Below are positions 7,650 through 16,073 of a stretch of 64,000 nucleotides of DNA, piece after piece. The stretch is taken from NCBI GenBank assembly GCA_009694365.1, contig SHVE01000007.1, positions 17,300 to 81,299 on the forward strand, given 5' to 3'. A program made the position numbers and the translations under genes. The notes under the pieces are model-generated. The model searched no databases, was not told the origin of the DNA, and worked only from the letters and a program-made list of their open reading frames with translations. Source of the DNA: Thermoleophilia bacterium. Its GTDB lineage: Bacteria; Actinomycetota; Thermoleophilia; Miltoncostaeales; Miltoncostaeaceae. Numbering within the stretch: the first letter of the stretch is position 1; every line of letters starts with the position of its first letter.

Positions 7650-9743
7650 ATGACCACGGTGGGACAGCCAGTGCGCGATCTCACGGATCCCGCGCTGTAC
7701 GTGAATCGTGAGCTCTCCTGGCTCGATTTCAACGCGCGCGTGCTCGCTCTGGCGGCCGACCACTCGCAGCCGCTTCTGGAGCGCTGCAAGTTCCTGTCGA
7801 TCTTCTCGAGGAATCTTGATGAGTTCTTCATGGTGCGCGTGGCCGGACTCATGCATGCCATCGCTGCTGGGCGGGCGTCGTCCACGCCGGACCAACTTCC
7901 CCGCGCGGAGGTGCTCGAGGGGGTCCGTGAGCGAGTACTCGAGATGGTGGCGCTCCAGGCATCGGTGTGGCGCGATGACGTACGCCCCACGCTTGCCGCC
8001 GAGGGCATCGTGGTGGCCAACGTCAGTGACATGCCCCGCGCGGTCCTCGACGAACTGGACGTTCTGTTCACGCGCGAGGTTGAGCCCATGCTCATCCCGC
8101 TGGCGGTGGGTCCGGGACTGCCCTTCCCGTACGTCAGCGGTCTGTCACTCAACCTCGGGCTGACCGTGCGGGACCCCTCCAGTGGGGAATCCCGCTTCGC
8201 CCGCGTCAAGGTGCCACCCATGTTGCCTCGCCTCGTACGCGCGGGCGACGTTCTGGTGCCCGTGGAGCAGGCCATCGCGGCCAACCTCGGCCACCTCTTC
8301 CCGGGAATGGAGATCACGCGTCGTGTGCTCTTCCGGGTCACGCGCGATGCCGATCTCTCGATCTCTGATGAAGCTGACGATCTGCTCAACGCGGTGGAGC
8401 ACGAACTCAGTCGACGTCGGTTCGGCGAGGCCGTACGCGTGGAGGTTGAGGCGAGGAGCAGTAACACCTTGCTCGAGGAGATCAAGGAGGGGCTTGGGGT
8501 CACCGACGATCAGGTGTACCCCATCTCGAGTCTGCTCGATCACACGGCCCTCAGCGAGATCGCTGCCATCGATCGCCCCGACCTGAAAGACGCGCCGTGG
8601 GAGCCGCGCGTGCCCGCCCGCCTCATTGACGGCGGCGAGGAGGGTGGGATGTTCGCCGAGATCCGTCGCGGCGACATCTTGGTGCACCACCCGTACGACT
8701 CGTTTGAGGCGAGCGTGGAGCGGTTCGTGCACGAGGCCGCCGACGACCCAGACGTGGTGGCCATCGAGCAGACTCTCTATCGCACGAGTGGTGACACCCC
8801 CATCGTGCCGGCGCTCATACGGGCGGCCGAGCGGGGCAAGGGCACGGTGTGCCTCGTGGAGTTGACGGCCCGTTTCGACGAGGCCCGCAACATCCGATGG
8901 GCCAAGGCCCTCGAGCACGCCGGCGTTCACGTCGTGTATGGCCTCCCGGGGCTCAAGACCCACGCCAAGTTGTGTCTGGTGGTGCGCCGCGAAGGCAACC
9001 GTCTGCGTCGTTATGCACACATCGGTACCGGGAACTACCACCCCACAACGGCGCGCCTCTACACAGATGTGGGCATCTTCACGTGCCGGGAGGAGATCGT
9101 CGACGACGTCGCCGATCTGTTCAACTACCTCACGGGGTTCTCGCGCGCACCCGAGTACCGACGGGCCCTTGTGGCTCCCGCGCACCTGCGCGATCAACTC
9201 ATCACGTGCATCGATCGGCTGACCGAACGGCATGTGGCGGGCCATCCGGGGCGCATCCGCATGAATCTCAACTCGCTGGTTGACGGGCGTGTGATTCAGG
9301 CGCTCTTCCGCGCATCATGCGCGGGCGTGCCCGTGGACCTGGTGTTGCGGGGCGTCTGCGGGTTCCTCCCGGGAATCCCCGGGGCGAGTGAAAATATCCG
9401 CGTCACCTCGGTGGTGGGACGCTTTCTCGAGCACACACGCATCTTCGTGTTCACCAGCGGGGACGAGCGCCACGTGCTCACCGGATCGGCCGACATCATG
9501 GCCCGCAACCTCGACGACCGCGTGGAACTCATCATTCCGGTGGAGGATGAGGGCATCGCGGACCACCTCGTGGAGATCGTCGACATCATGCGCGCCGACA
9601 CCTCTTTCGCGTGGTCGCTGCAGTCCGATGGCACGTGGACCCGGGTGGCACCGATCGACGGCCAACTGCCATTCTCGTCCCAGCAGGCGCTCATGGAGCG
9701 CGCGGCACCGCGTCCGGAGGCGGGCCCGAGGGACGACGCCTGA
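7650..9743 (+). CDS. ppk1: Polyphosphate kinase 1
   Basis: 697 residues, typical PPK1 length. It reversibly makes polyphosphate from ATP at the membrane. The N domain has YVNRELSWLDFNARVL. The head domain follows, then two phospholipase-D-like C domains. The autophosphorylated His is in GLKTHAKLCLV (about residue 435) and the second His region is YAHIGTGNYHPTTARLYTD. ATG 7650 is chosen; GTG 7623 is in frame 27 bases upstream and cannot be excluded. No exopolyphosphatase is adjacent, but a Ppx/GppA gene lies near 46.8 kb. Confidence 0.95.
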   Translation: MTTVGQPVRDLTDPALYVNRELSWLDFNARVLALAADHSQPLLERCKFLSIFSRNLDEFFMVRVAGLMHAIAAGRASSTPDQLPRAEVLEGVRERVLEMVALQASVWRDDVRPTLAAEGIVVANVSDMPRAVLDELDVLFTREVEPMLIPLAVGPGLPFPYVSGLSLNLGLTVRDPSSGESRFARVKVPPMLPRLVRAGDVLVPVEQAIAANLGHLFPGMEITRRVLFRVTRDADLSISDEADDLLNAVEHELSRRRFGEAVRVEVEARSSNTLLEEIKEGLGVTDDQVYPISSLLDHTALSEIAAIDRPDLKDAPWEPRVPARLIDGGEEGGMFAEIRRGDILVHHPYDSFEASVERFVHEAADDPDVVAIEQTLYRTSGDTPIVPALIRAAERGKGTVCLVELTARFDEARNIRWAKALEHAGVHVVYGLPGLKTHAKLCLVVRREGNRLRRYAHIGTGNYHPTTARLYTDVGIFTCREEIVDDVADLFNYLTGFSRAPEYRRALVAPAHLRDQLITCIDRLTERHVAGHPGRIRMNLNSLVDGRVIQALFRASCAGVPVDLVLRGVCGFLPGIPGASENIRVTSVVGRFLEHTRIFVFTSGDERHVLTGSADIMARNLDDRVELIIPVEDEGIADHLVEIVDIMRADTSFAWSLQSDGTWTRVAPIDGQLPFSSQQALMERAAPRPEAGPRDDA

Positions 9744-9758
9744 CTTCCGGTGACGCGC

Positions 9759-9764
9759 TATTGT
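9759..9764 (+). promoter_or_regulatory. Candidate -10 box, leaderless start
   Basis: TATTGT stands 7 bases before GTG 9772, a clean example of the TANNNT-start arrangement seen across this window. Confidence 0.4.
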
Positions 9765-9771
9765 GGTCCGC

Positions 9772-10056
9772 GTGAGTACCGAGAATCCAGTGACCACCGC
9801 GGATGCCGGGGCGGAGACACCGTCGTGGGCGCTGGCCGAGAAGCCGTCGTTCAACTCACCGGCCGCCGACCTCAATCAGCTCCGCAATGAGGCCAAGCGC
9901 ATCGCGGACGCCGCACCGGGACAGTCGGTGCACGATGCCGTGCTCATCCGGGCACGGTTCCTTGCGGAGGCTCTCGGTCACGATCTGGGCCTGCCCACGA
10001 CGTCGACCGGATTGGCATACGCCGACCTCGCCGTGCTGCTCTCGCAGTCGCGGTAG
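9772..10056 (+). CDS. Hypothetical protein, 94 residues
   Basis: Not recognised. An acidic, Thr/Ala-rich N-terminus is followed by a helical stretch (DLNQLRNEAKRIADAA...DAVLIRARFLAEALGHDLGL). There is no signal peptide or membrane segment. GTG 9772 is 7 bases after a TATTGT box; GTG 9763 is an alternative. It lies between ppk1 and a YihY-type membrane protein on the same strand with short spacers, so it may share transcripts. Codon use matches its neighbours. Confidence 0.55.
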   Translation: MSTENPVTTADAGAETPSWALAEKPSFNSPAADLNQLRNEAKRIADAAPGQSVHDAVLIRARFLAEALGHDLGLPTTSTGLAYADLAVLLSQSR

Positions 10057-10080
10057 GGACTCCGGGCCCGCCGCCCGCCG

Positions 10081-10926
10081 ATGGATCATCTTCGTACGGT
10101 CTGGGGTCTTACTACGGCGGTCGCGGAACGCGTGGTGCGTCACGGCCAAGCCCCGCGGGCGAGCCAGTTCGCCTATGTCGCGTTCCTCGCGTCTCTTCCG
10201 TTCATCTTCGTCCTTGTGTCGATCATCGGCCTTGTGGGCAGCCCGGCGGATTACACGCGAATCGTGGACAACGTCCGGGGCACGATCCCCGATCAACTGG
10301 CCGACCTCCTCGATCAGATGCTCCAGTCGGCATCGTCCAGTGAGTCGCAGTCGATTCTGTTCTTGCTGGTCGGTCTTCTCACCGGTCTCTGGATGGCGGG
10401 AAACGTGGTGGGGTGTATGACTGACGGCTTCAACGACGCCCTCGGGCGGCCGCATCGTCCGTGGTTACGTGGCAAGGCGCGAGGAATCGCGTTCGCAGTA
10501 GTCACCGCGCTGGTGTTCGTTCTCGCCACGTTTCTCGCCGTGGTGGGCCCGGGGGTCGTGCGATGGGCCCTGGACCATGTGGGGGCCTCCCGATGGAGTC
10601 AGATCCTGGTTCAGATTGCCGCCGCCCTCGTCGGTGCGGCCATCTTCTGGGGCTTCCTCATCATGTTTTACCGCTACGCATCCAACGAGCGGCGGGTCCC
10701 GGTGCGCGCCGTCCTTGTCGGGGCGGGCGTTGGGGTGGTGGGGTGGTTCATCGTGGCCAACCTGTTCCGCATCTACGTGGACAACTTCGATTCCTACAAC
10801 CGGGTGTACGGCGGCCTCGGCGTGGTGGTGGTCCTCCTCGTCTCCCTGTTTCTCACTGGCCTCATGATCCTCGTGGGCGGCGAGACGATCGCGGAACTTC
10901 ACGATCGCGGGGAGCAGGTCGCCTAG
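10081..10926 (+). CDS. YihY/BrkB family inner-membrane protein
   Basis: 281 residues with six hydrophobic helices. Family landmarks are present: QFAYVAFLASLPFIFVL in the first helix pair, GLWMAGNVVGCMTDGFNDALG (about residue 100) and a YRYASNERRVPVRAVLVGAG loop before the last helices. The family was once labelled ribonuclease BN, which is wrong for this fold; its role is unsettled, with proposals in envelope transport. ATG 10081 is 24 bases after the previous gene. A long perfect hairpin follows immediately. Confidence 0.85.
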   Translation: MDHLRTVWGLTTAVAERVVRHGQAPRASQFAYVAFLASLPFIFVLVSIIGLVGSPADYTRIVDNVRGTIPDQLADLLDQMLQSASSSESQSILFLLVGLLTGLWMAGNVVGCMTDGFNDALGRPHRPWLRGKARGIAFAVVTALVFVLATFLAVVGPGVVRWALDHVGASRWSQILVQIAAALVGAAIFWGFLIMFYRYASNERRVPVRAVLVGAGVGVVGWFIVANLFRIYVDNFDSYNRVYGGLGVVVVLLVSLFLTGLMILVGGETIAELHDRGEQVA

Positions 10927-10929
10927 CCG

Positions 10930-10980
10930 CACGTCCCCATGATCGGTCTGCTCCGCAGGCGGACCGATCATGGGGACGTG
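10930..10980 (+). terminator. Long perfect hairpin after the YihY-type gene
   Basis: Two 19-base arms (10930-10948 and 10962-10980, beginning CACGTCCCCATGATCGG) pair perfectly around a 13-base loop that can extend the stem with GU pairs. It starts 4 bases after the YihY stop codon. There is no T-tract, so it would be a U-less actinobacterial-type terminator; a protein-binding palindrome is the alternative. Confidence 0.6.
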
Positions 10981-11099
10981 GGCGACGGCCATCGGCCCGG
11001 TGGACGCCCCGATCGTTACGACCGGGATCGTCCCATCGGTGCCGTCGGGCGTCGCCCCGGGCTGCCGGAGATGGGGCGGTACCCCCACGGGGCACACGC

Positions 11100-11105
11100 T
11101 ACAAT
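11100..11105 (+). promoter_or_regulatory. -10 box of clpS, leaderless start
   Basis: TACAAT, the best -10 match in the window, is 7 bases before GTG 11113. Confidence 0.5.
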
Positions 11106-11112
11106 CGAATGC

Positions 11113-11421
11113 GTGGGTTCCGATGTCATCACGCCGCCTCGGGTGGCGCCGGGTGAAGCGGGGACCGGCCCGGGAAGCGGTCTCGGCCGTCCCATGTCGG
11201 TCATCGTCCTGAACGACAACCGCAATACCTTCGAGAGCGTCGCGACGATCCTGTCGCATTTCGTCCAAGGCGTGGACTACGCGAAGGGCATGGCGCTCGC
11301 GGCCATCATCCATACGATGGGGCAAGCGATGGTGTGGAGGGGCGACGCCGAGCGCGCGGAACTCATCTGGGAGCAGCTCAAGGGTGCAGGCCTCACCATG
11401 GCCCCGCTCATCGATGGTTGA
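11113..11421 (+). CDS. clpS: ClpS-like protease adaptor
   Basis: 102 residues. ClpS delivers N-degron substrates to ClpAP/ClpCP. After a 30-residue flexible N-terminus the core reads SVIVLNDNRNTFESVATIL (family: LLNDDxTpmdfVv.vL), then HTMGQAMVWRGDAERAELIW, in place of the usual 'H..G.avcgvytrEiAE', and ends GLTMAPL (family: pL.c.le). The Asn-Asp pair that binds the N-degron amino group is kept. The start is GTG 11113 with a TACAAT box 7 bases upstream. No clpA or clpC lies nearby. Confidence 0.75.
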   Translation: MGSDVITPPRVAPGEAGTGPGSGLGRPMSVIVLNDNRNTFESVATILSHFVQGVDYAKGMALAAIIHTMGQAMVWRGDAERAELIWEQLKGAGLTMAPLIDG

Positions 11422-11438
11422 CGGATAGGAGAGGCCGA

Positions 11439-12137
11439 GTGGCCGAGGGTTCCCGACCGTCCGCGTGGTACGACCGAACCCGTGCCGCGACGGACGCGCA
11501 GTCCGCCGAGGGCGATCAGGTCACGCAGAGGGCGCTGTTCGCCCGCGTCATGTTCCTCGTGGCCATGACCTGCGGCTTCGCCGCCGCCGGCGCGTTCATC
11601 GCCCGCGACTTCACGGGCGGTTGGATGATCGGCGCGTGGGTGTTCGCCCTCGCCCTCGTCCTCGCCAGCGCATTCATCCGTCGGCAGAGCGGCGCGCTGG
11701 GCATGACGTTCCTGTTCGTGATCGGCCTCGCTCTCGGGATGGCCGTGGGGCCTGCGCTTCAGGCGTACGCGAGCCAGAGCGGTGCAGCGACCCTGTGGCA
11801 GGCCGCCGGAGCCACCGCGCTCTTCGTGGCGGGCTTCGGTGCCTGGGGCTACGCCACGCGGCGTGACCTTGCCCCGCTCGCCCGCATCGCGTTCTTCGCA
11901 CTGCTCGGGCTGATCGTCTTCGGCATCGTGCTCATCTTCGTCGCTATCCCGAACGGGCACCTGATCTACGCGATCGCCGGTCTCGTCATCTTCGCGGTCT
12001 GGACCATGTTCGACTTCCAGCGTTTGCGTCGCTCCACGGCGGGCGCGGCGGCGGTGCCGATCGCGCTCGGCATCTTCCTTGACGTTTTCAACGTGTTCCT
12101 GTTCTTCCTTCAGATCTTCGGTGGGGGCGGCAGGTAG
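11439..12137 (+). CDS. Bax inhibitor-1 (YccA/TMBIM) family membrane protein
   Basis: 232 residues with seven hydrophobic helices after a polar 35-residue N-terminus. The family features are alternating small and aromatic helices, a GLIVFGIVLIF segment, the AVWTMFDFQRLR loop and the last re-entrant helix (IALGIFLDVFNVFLFFLQIFGG), whose Asp matches the pH-sensing Asp position of BsYetJ-like channels. These proteins are pH-dependent calcium leak channels in studied cases. GTG 11439 has an AGGAG 7 bases upstream. The ThDP enzyme starts 5 bases after its stop, so they form one unit. Confidence 0.8.
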   Translation: MAEGSRPSAWYDRTRAATDAQSAEGDQVTQRALFARVMFLVAMTCGFAAAGAFIARDFTGGWMIGAWVFALALVLASAFIRRQSGALGMTFLFVIGLALGMAVGPALQAYASQSGAATLWQAAGATALFVAGFGAWGYATRRDLAPLARIAFFALLGLIVFGIVLIFVAIPNGHLIYAIAGLVIFAVWTMFDFQRLRRSTAGAAAVPIALGIFLDVFNVFLFFLQIFGGGGR

Positions 12138-12141
12138 CCGT

Positions 12142-13824
12142 TTGACCGGGTCCGACGCTCTGCTCCATGCGCTCGTCGCGCAGGGCGTCCGGGTTATCTT
12201 CGGCAATCCCGGGAGCACTGAACTACCGCTGATGAACGCGCTGGCCGCCCCCGGGTCGCCGCGCTTCGTCCTCGGACTCACGGAGCCCGTGGTCATGGGA
12301 ATGGCCGACGGCTACGCGCAGGCCACGGGGCGTCTGGGCGTGGCTCTGGTCCATGTGCAGCCGGGGATGGCCAACGCCATGTCCGGTGTGCTGAACGCCC
12401 ACCGGGCACGTGTGCCGCTGCTCGTCCTCGTGGGGCAGCAGGTGTCGTCCATGCTTCCGGGCGCGCCCTTTCTCGGCGGTGAGATCGTGGCGATGGCCCG
12501 GCCCATCGCGCGGTTCGCCGCCGAGGTGCATACACCGGACGATTTGGACCGGGTGCTCTCGGACGCGGTACGGGCAGCGTTCGGACCTCCGGCCGGCCCG
12601 GCCGTCATCAGCATCCCTCTCGAGTCGCAGGCGGGTCCGAGTGGCCCACTCGCTGCGCTCCCGGTGGGCGGGCGCGATCTGCCACCCCCCGACCCCGCCG
12701 CGCTCGATGCCGCCGTGGCCCTGCTGGCGGCCGCCCGCGCACCCATCATCCTGGCGGGCGATGGCGTGGTGCATGCGGGAGCGAGTGCACTCCTGTCGGC
12801 CCTCGCCACGCGTCTCGGTGCACCGATTATGGGAGAGCCGTTCGCGTCACGGCTCCCGGTCGATACCGACGACCCTATGGCAGCGGTCGCGCTCCCCCGA
12901 ACGGCGGCCTCCATTCGCACGACGCTCTCTCACCACGATGTGGTTCTCGCGATCGGCATGCCCGTGTTTCGCCTGTTCGGCTGGAGTCCCGGGCCGGCCC
13001 TGCCGCCCCGCACCCGCCTCATCCATGTGGACGTGGACCCTGAGGAGATCGGGCGCCTGCATGTGCCGGAGGTGGGAATGGTCGCCGATCCGGGCGTCGT
13101 TCTCGCGGGCCTTCGGGACCGACTGGGACCGGCGGATGCCCCGGCGCGTGCGCGGCGCGACGTGGTTGCCGCCGCCATCCAAGCGGCGCGAGCGGACGCG
13201 CACGCCGAGGTCATGGCCCGTGTGGCCAACCGGGGTCCGATCACCGGGGCGGCGCTGTCACGGGCCCTCGGGTCGGCCGTTCGCCCGGACGATCTGCTGG
13301 TGGATGAGGGCATTACGGCCACCCGGGACCTGCGAACGCAGATGGGGGTGCGACCGGTGGGGTCGTGCCTCTGGCACCGCGGCAGTGCGCTCGGGTGGGG
13401 CCTGCCCGCTGCCGTGGGGGCGTCCATCGCGCACCCGGACCGCCGCGTGGTGTGCGCGCAGGGAGATGGCTCTCTCATGTTCGGGGTGCCCGCCCTCTGG
13501 ACCGCCGCCGGCGAGGGATCGCGCCTCGCCCTCGTGGTGGCGGACAACGCGGGATATGAGATCCTCCGGGCCGGCCTAGAGGGGATCACGGGCGTTGCGG
13601 ACGGGGGGTGGCCGGGTCTGGCTGTTACCGCACCCACGCTGGACATCGTCGGCATCTGTCGCGGGTTCGGCGCCAGTGCCGCGAGGGTGGATGACGCCGC
13701 CGAACTGGACGCGGCGATGGCGGATCTCATGGACCGCTCGGATCGGGGGCCGGCGGTGTTGGTCGCGGCCGTCTCGGGTCGCACTCCCGCGGTCGGTGGA
13801 CCGTTGGACGGCGCTCTCGGCTGA
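12142..13824 (+). CDS. Thiamine-diphosphate enzyme, benzoylformate decarboxylase-like
   Basis: 560 residues with the three-domain layout of the acetolactate synthase/decarboxylase group. The N-terminal Pyr domain has VIFGNPGSTELPLMNAL and the activating Glu in GLTEPVVMGMADGYAQ. The middle domain is about residues 190-320. The C-terminal PP domain has GDGSLMFGVPALW...DNAGYEIL, the ThDP/Mg motif. The NPGSTE start favours benzoylformate decarboxylase over acetolactate synthase, and no FAD-specific loop or small subunit is seen. TTG 12142 is used because the conserved domain begins within 5 residues. The substrate is open: a 2-oxo acid that is decarboxylated or ligated. Confidence 0.8.
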   Translation: MTGSDALLHALVAQGVRVIFGNPGSTELPLMNALAAPGSPRFVLGLTEPVVMGMADGYAQATGRLGVALVHVQPGMANAMSGVLNAHRARVPLLVLVGQQVSSMLPGAPFLGGEIVAMARPIARFAAEVHTPDDLDRVLSDAVRAAFGPPAGPAVISIPLESQAGPSGPLAALPVGGRDLPPPDPAALDAAVALLAAARAPIILAGDGVVHAGASALLSALATRLGAPIMGEPFASRLPVDTDDPMAAVALPRTAASIRTTLSHHDVVLAIGMPVFRLFGWSPGPALPPRTRLIHVDVDPEEIGRLHVPEVGMVADPGVVLAGLRDRLGPADAPARARRDVVAAAIQAARADAHAEVMARVANRGPITGAALSRALGSAVRPDDLLVDEGITATRDLRTQMGVRPVGSCLWHRGSALGWGLPAAVGASIAHPDRRVVCAQGDGSLMFGVPALWTAAGEGSRLALVVADNAGYEILRAGLEGITGVADGGWPGLAVTAPTLDIVGICRGFGASAARVDDAAELDAAMADLMDRSDRGPAVLVAAVSGRTPAVGGPLDGALG

Positions 13825-13838
13825 CCTGCCCGCGGCCC

Positions 13839-15053
13839 TCAGGGCGCGGTGATGGTCCCGTTCGACGACACGCGTGCGGCCGAGTGGCCGAAGTCGTGGT
13901 GCGAGAGCCGGGCGACGTCGGTGGCGGTGGACCCGCCTGCGGAGGGGATGCCGTCGCCGTTCATACGTGTGGGGACGATGCGGCCCGATTCGAATGTGCC
14001 ATCGGAGTGGAGCCTGACCTTGAGTACGCCGGCCATCCCGGAGTAGCCGGAGGTCGCGAACGTCTTGTAGCCGAGGAAGTTTCCGAGGCTGTACGCGATG
14101 AGGCGGCCCTTCCGGAACTCCATGCCGCGCATCACGTGCGGCCCGTGGCCCACGAAGAGGTCGGCCCCGGCGTCGATGACGCTGCGGGCGAGCGCGCGGG
14201 TCTGGCCGCGGGGCTCGCCCAGGTACGTCTCGCTGCCCTGAGGCACGTTGCGATACGCCGCGCCTTCGGCGCCCACGTGTGCCGTGACCACCACGATGGG
14301 TGCGAGCCGCTCCGCCGTCTTCACGAGCGCGATCGCACCGGGGATGTTGAGGGCGTTCTGCGCCCACGAGTACGGGGCGAGTCCGATGAGTGCCACCTTC
14401 GTCCCGCCCGGGGTGGTCTGGACGGCGATCTCACCCGGGCGCCCTGTGTGGAGGATTCCCACGGAGTCGAGAGCCCGTATCGTGGAGCGGACTCCGGCGC
14501 CACCCCAGTCGTACGCGTGGTTGTTGGCGGTGTTCATCACCGTGAACCCCGCGTTCTTCAGGTTGCGTGCGTAGGACGGCGGGCTGGCGAACGCGAAGCA
14601 GGTGCCGCCGCTCCCGGTTCCGCATTTCGCGCTCGATCCGGTGGCGAGGGCCTCCTCGAGGTTGCCCAGAACGACGTCGCCCGTGAGCAGGGACCGGACG
14701 TTCGTAAAGAGCGTGGAACCCCCGGCCGGGGGCAGGCCGAACTCGGCCGTGCCCATAACGGTGTCACCGACCGCTGTCAGCGAGATGCCAGCCGGGGCGG
14801 GTGTCGCCGCCCGGGGCTCGGGGGCGACCGCGGCCGCGGCATCGACCCGCTCGACCGCGGGGCCGCCCGGTGTTCCCTCCCGTGGGTCGCCCCGACCTGA
14901 CGCGATGACGGCGACGATCCCGAGAGTCGCGACGGCGCACATGACCGCCAGCGCACGGTTCTGCGTGGTGCGCGTTGAGGTCGGTCGACGGCGGGGCGAC
15001 GGGGACGTGGGGCGGTTACGGGATGTTCCCACGGGGATGACGTTAGTCCGCAT
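13839..15053 (-). CDS. CapA-like (PGA_cap) metallophosphatase, membrane anchored
   Basis: 404 residues. A basic Pro/Arg/Thr-rich cytoplasmic tail (about 35 residues) precedes one transmembrane helix (ALAVMCAVATLGIVAVIA), so the catalytic domain is outside. The domain shows TAVGDTVMG, GNLEEALA, MNTANNHAYDWGG, the HVGAEG strand, FVGHGPHVMRGME and IAYSLGNFLGY, the full set of metal-binding motifs of the CapA fold. CapA proteins serve poly-gamma-glutamate synthesis, but no capB/capC genes are nearby, so another extracellular phosphoester target is possible. ATG 15053 is chosen; GTG 15065 is an alternative. It ends 14 bases from the converging ThDP gene. Confidence 0.8.
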   Translation of the reverse strand: MRTNVIPVGTSRNRPTSPSPRRRPTSTRTTQNRALAVMCAVATLGIVAVIASGRGDPREGTPGGPAVERVDAAAAVAPEPRAATPAPAGISLTAVGDTVMGTAEFGLPPAGGSTLFTNVRSLLTGDVVLGNLEEALATGSSAKCGTGSGGTCFAFASPPSYARNLKNAGFTVMNTANNHAYDWGGAGVRSTIRALDSVGILHTGRPGEIAVQTTPGGTKVALIGLAPYSWAQNALNIPGAIALVKTAERLAPIVVVTAHVGAEGAAYRNVPQGSETYLGEPRGQTRALARSVIDAGADLFVGHGPHVMRGMEFRKGRLIAYSLGNFLGYKTFATSGYSGMAGVLKVRLHSDGTFESGRIVPTRMNGDGIPSAGGSTATDVARLSHHDFGHSAARVSSNGTITAP

Positions 15054-15372
15054 GCCCTGAACCACTGCCCGGGCTCGGACGACCGGTCACCGGGACGGGA
15101 CTACCACCGGTAGCGATCCGACGACCGGTACGGGCCACCGGCGCCCCCGACTCCCCGTCGGGCGTCCTCCTCGGGGGTACTTCATTCAGCCCCGCCGGTA
15201 TCTCCGTAACAGGCGGCACCACGCTCAGTATCTCGGCACGGCACAACTGAGGCCGAGAGGGTCGGACCCGGCGGTGAGGTGCTCGTACCGTTGGGAGCAT
15301 GGGGCACCCTCAGGAGATCATCGAGAACGGTGCACACGGTTCTCCCGATCCATTGCCACCAGGCTCCGGTTG
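15054..15372. other. Intergenic stretch, no gene seen
   Basis: 319 bases between lplA (3' end) and capA (5' end), both on the minus strand. It contains two copies of GACGACCGGT about 55 bases apart and a weak GAGAAC/GTTCTC hairpin near 15325, possibly ending the kgd-lpdA-lplA transcript. Short open frames here lack start signals and protein-like composition. Confidence 0.5.
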
Positions 15373-16062
15373 TTAGAGCAGGGCGGCCACCAGCACGTCG
15401 GTGACTCGCTCCCGGGTGACCCCGGGGACGAGAGCGGCGACTCCTGTTGTGCGGGTAACGAGGTCGGCCACCGCCTCGGGGCCCGCACCCACCGCGCGCG
15501 CCAGTCGATCGTGGTCGAGGCGCATGGGGACGCCCACCTGAATGATGCCGCCCGCCTGTCGGCGTACCTGCGCGAGGCCGACGATCTTGCGGTCGTCCAC
15601 GACCACCTCCCACGGGGAGACACCGCCGAAGCAGAGTCCGGATGCGGGTCCCGTCGGCCAGGCGCGGGCCTCCTCGGGCGGGAGGGCGCGCACGCCGTTG
15701 ATACCGAGGGCGATGAGGGCGCTGGCCATGGCCTCGCCTACCCAGCGGTAGGCCTCCACAACATCTACCGGGAGCAGGGGGTGGCCGGTGGGCAGAACGA
15801 TGTCGATGGCGATCAGGTCATCGTCCCAGAGGACGGGACCGCCGCCCGACGGGCGGATGATCACCTGGAGCCCGTCGGCCGCCGCGCCCGCCGGGTGGAT
15901 GCCCGCGGCCTGGGCGCGGCCGACCGTTATCGCGGGCGGAGACACGTGGTGCACCACGATCGCCGGGCAGTCACCACGGGCGAGGAGGGTTTCCGAGCGC
16001 AGAAGCGCCTCTGCCACCGGGCATGGGTCGGGGCGGATGTGCCGCCATTGAGTGGGCGGCAT
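15373..16062 (-). CDS. lplA: Lipoate-protein ligase / octanoyltransferase family (BPL-LplA-LipB fold)
   Basis: 229 residues, the length of a single-domain ligase lacking the C-terminal accessory domain. It attaches lipoate or octanoate to a lysine of lipoyl domains. Visible motifs are IIRPSGGGPVLWDDDLIA near residue 70 (family RRxSGGGxVxhd) and DRKIVGLAQVRRQAGGIIQVG near residue 155, carrying the catalytic lysine (family 'KI.G.Aqrr...ilqhG'). ATG 16062 has AGGAGG about 7 bases before it. It lies 11 bases after lpdA in the kgd-lpdA-lplA operon, so the two lipoyl domains of Kgd are the obvious target. Whether it uses free lipoate (LplA) or octanoyl-ACP/octanoyl-GcvH (LipM/LipL-like) cannot be read from sequence. 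Confidence 0.85.
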   Translation of the reverse strand: MPPTQWRHIRPDPCPVAEALLRSETLLARGDCPAIVVHHVSPPAITVGRAQAAGIHPAGAAADGLQVIIRPSGGGPVLWDDDLIAIDIVLPTGHPLLPVDVVEAYRWVGEAMASALIALGINGVRALPPEEARAWPTGPASGLCFGGVSPWEVVVDDRKIVGLAQVRRQAGGIIQVGVPMRLDHDRLARAVGAGPEAVADLVTRTTGVAALVPGVTRERVTDVLVAALL

Positions 16063-16073
16063 CGCAGGCCCTC

